Assembly: GCF_003751085.1 (NCBI RefSeq)
Contig: NZ_RJJY01000001.1
Coordinates: 2,728,001-2,792,000 of the forward strand
Source: Micromonospora sp. Llam0
Lineage (GTDB): Bacteria > Actinomycetota > Actinomycetes > Mycobacteriales > Micromonosporaceae
Length of the DNA: 64,000 bases
Direction: 5' to 3'
Shown: piece by piece, positions 43,058-51,851 of the stretch
Position numbering within the stretch: position 1 is the first letter of the stretch
How the letters are laid out: the number at the start of each line of letters is the position of its first letter
Notes under the pieces: model-generated
Databases searched by the model: none
Told to the model about the DNA's origin: nothing
What the model saw: only the letters and a program-made list of their open reading frames with translations
Program-made: the position numbers and the translations under genes

Positions 43058-45178
43058 GTTGAAGGGAAGCCGATCCTGGGTCAGGAAATGCTGAAGTACA
43101 TTCCTGGTCACCCGCGAGACGTCGTTTCCGCCGCCGTCCACCAGCAGCGAGCCGGACCAGGCGATGCTGGCGGTGGAGAAGACCGCACCCTGGCGGGGTT
43201 TCGGCTCCAGCACCAGGTCCGCGCGGACCTTGTCGCTTGTCGTCCCGTCGTAGCAGCCGTCCGGCAGCGTCACCTCGATCGGATCGAGGCCGTACGAGCG
43301 GCTGAACCCGGTAGCGGTGGCGAGGATGACGGCGTCGTGCGAGGTGCCGAGGGCGGGATCGGCCCGGTCGATCTCGACTCCCGCCGCGCCGGCACCATTG
43401 ACCATCGAGGCAAAGGCACCCAACTGCCCGCCGGGCAGCTCGGCCCCCTCGAAAACGAACGACCAGCGCGGATCCGCGACGTCGACGACGACGTCGTACG
43501 GGCGGTTGATGTCGAAGCCCTGGGACGCCATCCCGACGCCCACCAGCCGCTGCGGCGGGATCCCGCGGGTGCGCCACAGGCCGCCCAGTTCCCCGGTGGT
43601 CAGATGGTGCCACTCTCCGGGTTCGGGCTGCCACGCCCGGATCCCCGCAGTGCGCCGGATCTCGATGGTGTGCCCCTGCTCGGGATCGATGGAGGTCACC
43701 CAGTAGAAGCCGTTGCCGCCCAGGTACATCAACCGGCCCCCCTGGTCGAGGTAGGCGTGATAGGCGCGCAGCATCGCGGTCGTCGGGTACTCGGGGTGGC
43801 TGCCGGTCAGCACCACCCGGTAGGCCGAGAGCAGGTCGGCTCCGCCCTGGTGCACCTCCTCGTCGGTCACCACGTCGAACTCGTACCCCTGCTGGGTCAG
43901 CCAGGCAACGATGTGCAGGTCGGCGCTGAACTGGTGGGCCGAGGTGTCGCCGCCCGCGACGGCTGCCCAGCGGTGGTCGTGCCGCACGTTCGGCAGCGGC
44001 TTGCGGGACGACGCGAAGCAGACGCCGGTGCGGTCGGTGTGCACGTCGTAGAGGCTGCGTAACCCCGTGTTCAGGAGGTACGCGTCGTGCTTGTTGCCAC
44101 CGAACTCGGGTACGTCCAGCACGCCGACGCCGGTGAGGTAGTCGCGGGCGCCCGGGTCGGCCATCACGTGTTCGCAGCTGTACGCGAGATAGCTGAACGT
44201 GGGCAGCACGAGGAGCAGGGGCGCGGTCGGACGGAGGGGTGTGACCGCGAACGGCAACGTGTCCTCGGTGCCGTCGGCCGCGACCACCGCGACGCCGTAC
44301 ACGCCGCTGGGCAGGTCCGCGGGCAGGGTCAGGGTCAGGTCGTCCTGCCAGCGGGCGTCGTCGAGGTCGTCGTCGTGGAAATGAATGGTGTCGTAGGCCT
44401 GCGGCGCCAGCCGGGGATCCATGTCGTCTCCCGCACCGGCGTGCCCCAGGCAGGCACGCAGCGGAAAGTTGTGGCTGCGCCCGGCGAACGACGCGCCGAG
44501 CCGGTTGCCGATCCGCCGGGGCGTGCTCGTCGGCCCGAAGTCCCACTCCGCCAGGCCGTCCAGCACCGGCGACTCGATTCGGCCGTTGAAGAAACCGGTG
44601 AACCAGTCGCCGTCCGGACGGGCCGCGAAGACCAGTCCGGCAGCGTCGACCCGTCCGACCTCGGCGCGCAGTTCGACATCCCGCAGCTGTGGCGACGAGA
44701 TGACCACCCGGGCCGTTCCGTCCCCACCTATCGCCAGCGTCGCCCGATACCAGCGCTGGGGGTCGGCGGCTTCGCTGGACACGTCGTCGCCCAACACCCA
44801 CCGGCCGTCCTCGGCCAGCGTGAGATCGATGACCGTCGCGCCGTCATGGGTGATGGCCACCAGGGTCTGCGGGTGTGGGCACGGCAGCAGCGTCGGCCTG
44901 GCCCAGAAGCTCAGGCTCAGGTCTTCGCCGTCGAGCGGGGACTGGTCGATCTCGACGCAGGAGCCGGCCCGGATCGGCTGGACCCGGCCGGTGAACGCCC
45001 GCCCATCCAGGGCGGAGGGAACGTCCCGAATGTCGACGCCCGGCCCCAACGGGTGCGGATCGCCGTTTACGATCCGCACCAATCGTGCCGTGAAGGTCTC
45101 AGCGGTGGTGCTGAACCGCGCGTGCACCGTCTGGCCCGGCCGGTAGCTGAGACGATCGCTGTATCCGATGATGTTCAT
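43049..45178 (-). CDS. N,N-dimethylformamidase large-subunit-like hydrolase
   Basis: 709 residues from ATG 45178 (MNIIGYSDRLSYRPGQTVHA), with AGGTGG ahead. The first ~330 residues are two beta-rich lectin/LamG-like domains (SFWARPTLLPCPHPQTLVAI; FTGFFNGRIESPVLDGLAEW). The rest is the DMFA2 catalytic domain with LPTFSYLAYSCEHVMADPGA and GSHPEYPTTAMLRAYHAYLD near residue 460. As I recall, the enzyme from DMF degraders binds one iron through a Tyr and an H-x-E pair; the Tyr and HPE here fit. No small-subunit gene is nearby. Expected to cleave an amide of a small N-alkyl or acyl amide. The open frame continues upstream into a permease remnant, but an operator lies in that part, so 45178 is the true start. 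Confidence 0.82.
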   Translation of the reverse strand: MNIIGYSDRLSYRPGQTVHARFSTTAETFTARLVRIVNGDPHPLGPGVDIRDVPSALDGRAFTGRVQPIRAGSCVEIDQSPLDGEDLSLSFWARPTLLPCPHPQTLVAITHDGATVIDLTLAEDGRWVLGDDVSSEAADPQRWYRATLAIGGDGTARVVISSPQLRDVELRAEVGRVDAAGLVFAARPDGDWFTGFFNGRIESPVLDGLAEWDFGPTSTPRRIGNRLGASFAGRSHNFPLRACLGHAGAGDDMDPRLAPQAYDTIHFHDDDLDDARWQDDLTLTLPADLPSGVYGVAVVAADGTEDTLPFAVTPLRPTAPLLLVLPTFSYLAYSCEHVMADPGARDYLTGVGVLDVPEFGGNKHDAYLLNTGLRSLYDVHTDRTGVCFASSRKPLPNVRHDHRWAAVAGGDTSAHQFSADLHIVAWLTQQGYEFDVVTDEEVHQGGADLLSAYRVVLTGSHPEYPTTAMLRAYHAYLDQGGRLMYLGGNGFYWVTSIDPEQGHTIEIRRTAGIRAWQPEPGEWHHLTTGELGGLWRTRGIPPQRLVGVGMASQGFDINRPYDVVVDVADPRWSFVFEGAELPGGQLGAFASMVNGAGAAGVEIDRADPALGTSHDAVILATATGFSRSYGLDPIEVTLPDGCYDGTTSDKVRADLVLEPKPRQGAVFSTASIAWSGSLLVDGGGNDVSRVTRNVLQHFLTQDRLPFNRG

Positions 45179-45219
45179 AAGCCACCTTCCCGCCGTGGTC
45201 ATGGTCGGAGAAACGTCGC

Positions 45220-45236
45220 GGTCTGGTGACCGGACC
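45220..45236. promoter_or_regulatory. Island palindrome before the formamidase-like gene
   Basis: GGTCTGGTGACCGGACC, one mismatch from the perfect copy at 18225. It lies 42-58 bases upstream of ATG 45178. It places this hydrolase in the same regulon and marks the gap between the permease remnant and the hydrolase gene. Confidence 0.62.
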
Positions 45237-45245
45237 GGTCGGTCG

Positions 45246-45770
45246 ACGAGCGTCTGACCCATCCGGGCGTATACCTCGGGGCGTCGGGTACGCGCCTGGA
45301 GGGCCGCCACCACCGCCCCGACGACGATGAGTACGTGCAGCCACGGCAGGCTGTTGATGACCGTGGACGTGGTGCCGGTGAGCGCCTCGTAGTCGACCAG
45401 CGCCAGGATGGTGGCGGTGCCGAGCGCCAGCGTGGCCAGGGCCGGTGCTCCGGTACGGACCCAGCCGAACTCGCCGCGCCACCATAAGAACACGAACACG
45501 GCCGCCGGCGTGACGGTGACCAGGCTGAGCAGGCCGACCGCGCCGAAGCCGGTCAGCGTCGAGGTGAGGGTGGTGAGCGGATCCAGCCCGGCCACCGCGA
45601 ACGCGATGACGATCGCGGTCATGGCCACATAGCTGACCGACGCGGCAGCTTCGGCCGAAGCAACTGCTCCGGAGCACCCTGGGCTTCCGGTAGCGCGGCT
45701 GCGGTCGCCTGCGCAAGAGAGCAGAACGTGATACGTGGTAACAAGCCTTGACCATCGTGGCCGGCACGAT
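45246..45770 (-). pseudogene. APC amino acid/amine permease, C-terminal remnant
   Basis: Three hydrophobic helices (TAIVIAFAVAGLDPLTTLTS, FGAVGLLSLVTVTPAAVFVF, LPWLHVLIVVGAVVAALQAR) match the C-terminal quarter of actinobacterial APC-superfamily permeases. Upstream of ~45640 the coding continues only with frame changes (a PRYRKPRV-like segment), and nothing earlier is present. It probably once paired with the amide or amine enzymes of the island. Confidence 0.55.
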
Positions 45771-46018
45771 CATGGTCACCTCCCGGACAGGTGCCCGCGA
45801 GACCGTGACCCGGCAAGGGCATCTGCGCCTACGCGCCTCGGTGCGGCACGCCTACCGGCTCCGACCCGAGTGAGGTTCACCGCCTCGAGTGGTGTTCCTC
45901 CGCCGTCTCGACAAGCCATCGGTCGCGCCCCAACTGCAATCGGGTTGCCCGCCACCACGGCGCTGCGTAGGTTCCTTGGCGTGTCGCTGCTCGCTAACCT
46001 CGCCGGCCCGGTGGATCC
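45771..46018. other. Intergenic, no gene seen
   Basis: Contains the presumed promoter of the PARG gene. The rest is without recognisable coding or repeat content. It separates the catabolic island from the PARG pair. Confidence 0.35.
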
Positions 46019-46855
46019 GTGAGCGGCCGTCTTCGAGAGATCGCGCGACACACGGTGACGATCACGGAGTCGGGCCGCTACCGCAACGACATCGGTGACG
46101 AGGTCGTCATCGCTGACGCGGTCCGCGCCGCAGTCTCCGGGACCCGGCACCACCTGCCCGATGAGAGAATCACTCTCGCGCACCGCCAAGCGGGTGCCCG
46201 CACGGTGGAGGTGACGGACGAGTCGACGCTGCTCGCGGCACGCCGTCTCGGCCCCGGAGCGGCGGCTCTGGTGTTCGCCTCGGCCAAGAACCCCGGCGGC
46301 GGGTTCCTCAGCGGCGCACAGGCGCAGGAGGAGAGCATCGCCCGCTCCTCAGCCCTGTACGCATGTCTGCGGGCCGCACCCGACTTCTACGCCTTCCACC
46401 GCGCTCAACGGGACCTGCGCTACAGCGACCGGGTCGTCTACTCCCCCGACGTGCCGGTGTTCCGCGACGACAACGGCAACCTGCTCGACCAGCCGTACAC
46501 CACCTCGCTGCTGACCGCGGCCGCGCCGAACCTCGGCGCGATCGTACGCACCCAGCCCGAACACGCCGCCGACGTGCCAGCCGTACTCGCCCGGCGGGCA
46601 CGGCGGATCCTCGAGGTCGCCGCCGCGCACGGGCATCGCGGCCTCGTGCTCGGCGCATGGGGGTGTGGGCTGTTCCGCAACGACCCCGCGACCGTAGCCG
46701 ACGCGTTCACCCACGCCTTGAACGCGGTCGCTCACTTCGACCACGTCGTCTTCGCCATCCACGACAACCTGCCAGGAACACCGGTCCACACGGCGTTCGC
46801 CCAACGCTTCAGCCCCACCACCGACGAACGCACCAGCGGCGAACCTCGTGACTGA
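46019..46855 (+). CDS. Microbial-type PARG (TIGR02452 family) ADP-ribosyl hydrolase
   Basis: 278 residues. The PARG macrodomain signature is complete: NPGGGFLSGAQAQEES with GGG at 93-95 and the catalytic Gln-Glu-Glu at 103-105. LVLGAWGCGLFRNDPATVAD in the C-terminal half is typical of the family. These enzymes remove ADP-ribose chains or related adducts and are often found near defence or NAD-linked genes. GTG 46019 is the earliest plausible start; no strong ribosome site. It overlaps the next gene by eight bases. Confidence 0.87.
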   Translation: MSGRLREIARHTVTITESGRYRNDIGDEVVIADAVRAAVSGTRHHLPDERITLAHRQAGARTVEVTDESTLLAARRLGPGAAALVFASAKNPGGGFLSGAQAQEESIARSSALYACLRAAPDFYAFHRAQRDLRYSDRVVYSPDVPVFRDDNGNLLDQPYTTSLLTAAAPNLGAIVRTQPEHAADVPAVLARRARRILEVAAAHGHRGLVLGAWGCGLFRNDPATVADAFTHALNAVAHFDHVVFAIHDNLPGTPVHTAFAQRFSPTTDERTSGEPRD

Positions 46856-47651
46856 CCACCGCCCGGTACGCCGGACACCACCGGCAATCCGCTTCCAGTT
46901 CCAGCTCCGCCCGCTGGACCAGGTACACCCCTGGGGTCGGGACAAACAGACGCTCCACTGGTTCGGACTCACCGAAGGCTGGTACTGGCTCGACCTCACC
47001 GGACACCAGCTGCTGCGCTACTCCGCCGAGACGGTACGCCGCCGGCAAGCCGACGGCCACGACGATCCACCGTACGCCGACTACTACATCGCACGGCTCT
47101 GGGAAGACCTGCTGCAGCTACTCCCTACCATTCTGGAACCGGTGCCCGCCGACCTGCTGCCCTTCATCGAAGCGGATGCCACGACCTGGACCACCCGAGA
47201 CAACGAGTCCGATGCAGATACCACGGCCGAGGAGTGGTACGGCGACCACTACCTGGACTTCGGCTACCTGCGTAACGCCCCGAATGTTCGCTGCTGGCGC
47301 ACCATCAGCACCGACGACACAGTGACAATCGACTGGTGGAACCAGCGACCCGACCCGAACGACGACATCATCTTCACCGGCCCAGCACGCGGACGTACGG
47401 CTTTCTGCACTCAGCAGCTCACCGACGCGGTGCGCGACCTGGATCACCAACTGATGGCCGCCATGGACAAACGGGTCAGTGAGCTTGAGGGACGCGGTTC
47501 ACCGCCCGGCGTCGAACTGGACCTGGTCGCGCTGCGCAACGAGCACCGCGAGCGCATGACCTGGCTCACCCACGCCCTGGACCGGACGCCAGCGACTGAC
47601 TGGGCAGCAACCCGAGCAGGCGCGGCCAGGCTACGAAACCGGCCGACCTGA
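46848..47651 (+). CDS. DUF5984-like protein coupled to PARG
   Basis: 267 residues starting at GTG 46848 inside the PARG end. The N-terminal IRFQFQLRPLDQVHPWGRDK and LHWFGLTEGWYWLDLTGHQL match what I remember of DUF5984 proteins. It is rich in Trp and acidic residues (EEWYGDHYLDFGYLRNAPNV; DDTVTIDWWNQRPDPNDDII), soluble, with no membrane segment. Function unknown. The eight-base overlap implies co-translation with PARG and hence a shared role. Confidence 0.65.
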   Translation: MTDHRPVRRTPPAIRFQFQLRPLDQVHPWGRDKQTLHWFGLTEGWYWLDLTGHQLLRYSAETVRRRQADGHDDPPYADYYIARLWEDLLQLLPTILEPVPADLLPFIEADATTWTTRDNESDADTTAEEWYGDHYLDFGYLRNAPNVRCWRTISTDDTVTIDWWNQRPDPNDDIIFTGPARGRTAFCTQQLTDAVRDLDHQLMAAMDKRVSELEGRGSPPGVELDLVALRNEHRERMTWLTHALDRTPATDWAATRAGAARLRNRPT

Positions 47652-47692
47652 CCGCAGCCGCCGCGCACCTCGTCAGCCCACCGGGACGGCAC

Positions 47693-47785
47693 TCACTTCC
47701 GCTGCTGCGCCGACAGCGGCGGACCCGTGCCCTGACTCCACAGGTAGACGGCGACATCATCGGGCACGCAGACACTCAGCTCCAC
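47693..47785 (-). CDS. 30-codon ORF with a strong ribosome site; possible antitoxin stub
   Basis: GTG 47785 with GGGAGGAGG five bases ahead begins VELSVCVPDDVAVYLWSQGT and stops after GPPLSAQQRK. The first 20 residues resemble the N-terminus of RHH-type antitoxins (VELSV-x-PDDVA-x-YL). The body is missing, so it is probably the front end of a truncated antitoxin gene. It may still be translated. Confidence 0.35.
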   Translation of the reverse strand: MELSVCVPDDVAVYLWSQGTGPPLSAQQRK

Positions 47786-47955
47786 AGTCACCTCCTCCCA
47801 CCGCTGAGGGCCCGAAGGCCACACCCTGCAATGCGTTCTCGCTACGTGAGCACCAGTTCCTCGCGAAGAACGATCATGGAGTTGGAGATCAACTCCAGCC
47901 TCGGACACCAGCCGATAGGCCACAAACGTGCAGCTCAGCCCCACTACGAAGAGTA

Positions 47956-49460
47956 GGGTCGGGTCGCCCGGAGGGATCTCACCTCCGGGCTCCCACGGAA
48001 CGGAGCGTGACAGTCTCCCGTCACTCCGCTCGTACCACCCTGGCCATCATCAGAGGGTTACGGACCGGCGGTGGATCTGCCATCGCCGGACGGTACGGCT
48101 GAGTCGTTTGAGAGCGTCCTTGCTGACCGCCGGGAGGAACGCGGTGAACACGTCCCCTCGACGATCCTTGGCCCCGCGAGGACGGAACGTGTACCCGAGG
48201 AACGTGAACGAGGTGTCCGGATGGGCTCCTCGCCGGTTGGTGTCCTTGCAGTACACGATTCGGGTCTTGTCCGGGTGCAGACGCAGCCCGACCTCGACCA
48301 TCCTGTCCTCGATCGCCTGGCGCACCAGGTGCGCCTGGCGTTCGCTGGCGCAGTGCACCATCGCGTCGTCGGCGTAGCGTTCGAACGGCACGGACGGGAA
48401 CGTCCGGGCCATCCAGGTGTCGAACGCGTAGTGCAGGAACAGGTTCGCCAGCACGGGTGAGACCGCGGACCCTTGCGGGGTTCCCCGGTCTCGGGGTTGC
48501 AGGCTACCGTCGGGCTGCTGCATCGGGGCGATGAGCCACCGTTTGACGTACAGCAGTACCCACGGCAGGTCGGTGTTCGCCTCCACCGCTTTGATCATGA
48601 GGTCGTGGTCGACGCTGTCGAAGAACGCCTGGACGTCCAGATCGACGACCCAGTCGTAGCGCCAGCACCGTTGCCGGCATGCCGCTACCGCGTCCAGCGC
48701 CGACCGTCGCGGCCGGTAGCCGTAGGAGTCGGGGTGGAAGATCGGTTCGACCTTCTCCTCGATCCTGCGGGCCACCACGGTCTGCGCCACCCGGTCACCC
48801 ACATTGGGCACACCGAGTGTTCTGACCCCACCCTGCGGTTTTGGTATCCGCACCGCTTTCACCGGAGGCGGGAAGTAGCTGCCCGAGGACATCCGATTCC
48901 AGATCTTGTACAGATTTGCTTTCAGATCCTTCTCGAACTCCCCCAGGCTGACGTCGTCGACTCCGGGCGCTCCCTTGTTCGCCTTGACTCTTTCGTACGC
49001 TTCCCAGACTTCCCACTTCGAAATCTCGAATGGCTTCTCTGACAATGTCAGCTCGCTCCTCACAGTTCCTCCCAGACCGTTATGCGTTCTGGTTGACCAG
49101 ACGAACCAACTGTGGATGGCCCGGCCCCTTCGCTCGACCCCGATTACCGGGGCTTCGTCACTACTACGGGCCGGTCCGCCAGCGCGTCTCGCTACGGTAC
49201 TCACACCTCGCGGGCACATCCCGCTCGGCTACTCCCTCTCGCCCGGCTACCCGGGGCGGTATCGAGACACGCCTTCCCACGTTCCATGCAGAAGCCGCAG
49301 ACCAGGCTCATGCCGCCTCCATGCCGAGCACCGCCTGGCCAGTCGTCGGGCACCCGCCAGATTCATCCCGCAGCCAACAGCAAGGACCACGGTTCTGATG
49401 CCACCTAAAACGTAACGACACGTCAACAGCGGTTCGGTTTCACTCATCTTCCTGGTCCGC
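47956..49460 (-). mobile_element. Group II intron copy A (maturase-truncated), 3' of copy B
   Basis: Read on the minus strand. The 5' ribozyme part (~49460 to 49070) resembles that of copy B (shared GCTG-TGACGTGTCG). The intron-encoded protein frame follows, then domain V at 47996-48031 (GAGCGGAGTGACGGGAGACT with its return arm) and domain VI at 47966-47990 with the GTGAGAT bulge region. The element starts almost exactly where copy B ends, a head-to-tail pair. Exact ends are uncertain by some tens of bases. Confidence 0.6.
48050..49063 (-). pseudogene. Group II intron reverse transcriptase, maturase (X) domain deleted
   Basis: 337 residues from GTG 49063 with GGGAGGA ahead. RT motifs are intact: KANKGAPGVDDVSLGEFEKD, WVVDLDVQAFFDSVDHDLMI, RGTPQGSAVSPVLANLFLHY and the active-site YADD in FERYADDAMVHC. 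After RRWQIHRRS the frame runs straight into ribozyme sequence and stops. About 90 residues present in copy B, including the RNA-splicing X domain (MNPIVRGWMNYYG), are missing. It may still polymerise but probably cannot splice its intron alone. Confidence 0.75.
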
Positions 49461-51215
49461 CGAGTAGCCCGGGGGAATCTCACCCCCGGGCCCTCACAGA
49501 ACCGTACGTAACAGTCGCCCGTTATACGGCTCTTGTCGCTCTGGTCACCAGACCGTGGGAGCGTGGGTGACCCACGCCCAGTGGGCGAAAGCCCTCGGGC
49601 GTTTCTGAACGGCTCTGTTCCATGCCGACCGGGCTTTCCTCTTGCCCCGCAACCGTTTGTACTTTCGACGGACCCACCGCAGCAGGTAGGCGTTGATACG
49701 TTCCAGGAGGGGATACAGGGCCGATCGGTAGAACGCCCCGTAATAGTTCATCCAACCCCGTACGATCGGGTTCATCCAATCGGCGAGGTCCGCTTCGGTT
49801 AGGCATGTGCGATGGTGCAGCCGCCAGGACCGCACCTGGGCACTGATCTTCTTCAGGGCCTGGCTACTGATCGCCGGCAGGAACGACAGGAACATCGCTC
49901 CTTCCTTTGTTCGCGCGGAGCGTCTCCGGAAGCTGTAGCCGAGGAAAACGAACTCGGTGTGCTCGGATGAATCTGCACGCCGGTTGTCGTCCTGACAGTA
50001 GACGATCCGGGTCTTCTCCGGGTGTAGAGCAAGCCCAACCCCAGTCATCCGTTTCGTGATCTCGGCCAGCACGTATTTAGCTTGCCGTTCACTGACGCAG
50101 TGCACGACCACGTCATCCACGTAACGCTCGAACCGGACGACCGGGAACACCTTGGCCATCCACGCGTCGAACGCGTAATGGAGAAACAGATTAGCCAGGA
50201 CCGGTGAAATCGCGGACCCTTGCGGAGTACCACGATCTCTTTCCTGTAGCACGCCGTCGGGTAGTTGCAGTGGCGCCTTCAACCAGCGTCCCACATACAA
50301 CAGAACCCAGGGCTTATCAGTATGCGCGGTGACTGCTTTTAGTAGCAGTTCCCACGGAACCGTGTCGAAGAACTTCCGGATGTCCAAATCGATCACCCAG
50401 TCGTTCTGCCAGCACCGCCTACGGCAAACAGCTACCGCGTCGACCGCCGACCGCCCAGGCCGGTAGCCATACGAGTCAGGGTGGAAGATCGGTTCGACCC
50501 GCGCTTCCAGCTCCCGCGCTGCCACCGCCTGCGCGATCCGGTCCGCGACCGTGGGCACGCCTAAAACCCGGACGCCTCCCCCAGTCCTGGGAATTTCCAC
50601 CGCACGCACCGGAGGCGGAAAGTATGTTCCCGACGACATTCGATTCCAGATCTTGTACAGATTGTTCTTCAGATCCTGCTCGAAGTCCGCCAGGGACACC
50701 GCATCCACGCCCGGGGCACCCTTGTTCGCTTTCACCTTCTCGTACGCCTCCCAGACAGCCCGCTTCGAAATCATGAACGGCTTGCCCAGTGCTTTCAACT
50801 CATCCACGCGACTCCTCCCAACCACAAGGCTGGTTGATCGAGTAAACCAGTCACGAACGACCCGACCCCTTCGCTCCACCCCTATTACAGGAGCTTCGCC
50901 ACTACTACGAGTCGGTCCGCCAGCGCGATCGGCAACGGTACTCAGTTCCTCACGGCTTCGGGCCGCCCGGAACGCTCCCTCTCACCCGCCCCAGCAGCGG
51001 CGGGTAGTTTCCTCACACGCCTTCTCCCGTTCCGCACGAAAGCCGCAGGTCGGGCTCGCGTCGCCTGTATGCCGGACACCGCCTGGCCAGTAAACTGGTC
51101 CCCGCCAGACTCATCCCGGGATCGCATTGACACCCCGGTTTCGATGTCGCCTTCTAATTTTCGACACGTCATCAGCGATTCGCTTTCGCTCGCCTTCCCG
51201 ACCCCCACCTGACAT
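49461..51215 (-). mobile_element. Group II intron copy B, apparently complete
   Basis: 5' end near 51215 (minus strand GGTGGGGGTCGGGAAGGCGA). It has a ribozyme 5' region to ~50810, an RT/maturase gene, domain V at 49499-49532 (GAGCCGTATAACGGGCGACT and return arm) and domain VI at 49468-49490 (CCCGGGGGTGAGATTCCCCC). No endonuclease domain is encoded. It is followed at once by copy A. Boundaries are inferred from comparison of the two copies. Confidence 0.62.
49545..50807 (-). CDS. Group II intron reverse transcriptase/maturase
   Basis: 420 residues from GTG 50807 (GGGAGGA five bases ahead). RT motifs: AYEKVKANKGAPGVDAVSLA, WVIDLDIRKFFDTVPWELLL, RGTPQGSAISPVLANLFLHY and the active-site box YVDD (FERYVDDVVVHC) where copy A has YADD. 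The X domain is present (WMNPIVRGWMNYYGAFYRSA), then a basic C-terminus (RRKYKRLRGKRKARSAWNRA). No HNH endonuclease. It can supply both reverse transcription and splicing, possibly in trans for copy A. Confidence 0.87.
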   Translation of the reverse strand: MDELKALGKPFMISKRAVWEAYEKVKANKGAPGVDAVSLADFEQDLKNNLYKIWNRMSSGTYFPPPVRAVEIPRTGGGVRVLGVPTVADRIAQAVAARELEARVEPIFHPDSYGYRPGRSAVDAVAVCRRRCWQNDWVIDLDIRKFFDTVPWELLLKAVTAHTDKPWVLLYVGRWLKAPLQLPDGVLQERDRGTPQGSAISPVLANLFLHYAFDAWMAKVFPVVRFERYVDDVVVHCVSERQAKYVLAEITKRMTGVGLALHPEKTRIVYCQDDNRRADSSEHTEFVFLGYSFRRRSARTKEGAMFLSFLPAISSQALKKISAQVRSWRLHHRTCLTEADLADWMNPIVRGWMNYYGAFYRSALYPLLERINAYLLRWVRRKYKRLRGKRKARSAWNRAVQKRPRAFAHWAWVTHAPTVW

Positions 51216-51224
51216 CTCGAATGG

Positions 51225-51343
51225 ATGCCTTTTCCCCATCGTTCACCACAACAGTCTTCAGCTAATGCAGCATGAGGTGGTTTGAAGCCTCCCCCAGCAG
51301 AGCGACTCCGAAGGGCCAAACCTTCATCTTCCGTACAGCATCG
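51225..51343. repeat. Diverged 120-bp repeat, copy 1
   Basis: Shares with 57901-58025 a colinear stretch (CCTTTTCC-CATCG-TCACCAC, TGGTTTGAAGCCTCC, GCGACTCCGAAGGGCCAAAC, TTCATCT, GTACAGCATCG), roughly 80% identical by eye. It borders intron copy B here and IS66 there. Not coding in any consistent frame. Nature unknown; possibly the end of a further element. Confidence 0.55.
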
Positions 51344-51608
51344 CCGCAAGACAGATATTCCTACATATTCCTGTCCTTTCGCGTTCGGGACACAACAATG
51401 CCACGTAGCCTAGGTTGATCTTGATGGTGGCTGGACCCGATGGATGTGGATGGTCGGTGGACGCTGGTGGCGGATGCTGGCCGGTTCGTGGGGTTTCTTG
51501 ACCCGGTACTGGTTGTGGCGGGCGCGTTTGACCGCGCGGGGGCAGGTGCGTTCGCGTCGGGTGGGGATCAGGAGAGCGGCGATCCGGGCGAGGTGGGTCG
51601 GTAGCTGG

Positions 51609-51851
51609 TCAGCCCAGTCCTGAGGGGGGAATGTCCGCCGTGCCGGTGGCGGTGCGGCGGATCAGGCGCAGGGCTCTGGTGAAGGAGATCCTGTCCGGAT
51701 CGAGGTCGGCGGCGGCGGACGCTTTCGCTGTCAGCGCGCTGATCGCGTGGTGGACGATCAGGTAGGCCCAGATCTCCTGATGGGCCAGGTCCGGCAGACG
51801 GGACCGCAGCACCCGTCCGGGACCACGGAGGTGGGTTTTGAGCTGGTCGTT
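51609..51851 (-). pseudogene. IS4 transposase, C-terminal part (split by IS1182)
   Basis: Continues the frame broken at 53651: after excision the codons read ...TAND-QLKTHLRGP, then RVLRSRLPDLAHQEIWAYLI and DPDRISFTRALRLIRRTATG, the usual IS4 C-terminus. The joint is in frame, so the gene was intact before the insertion. Confidence 0.78.
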
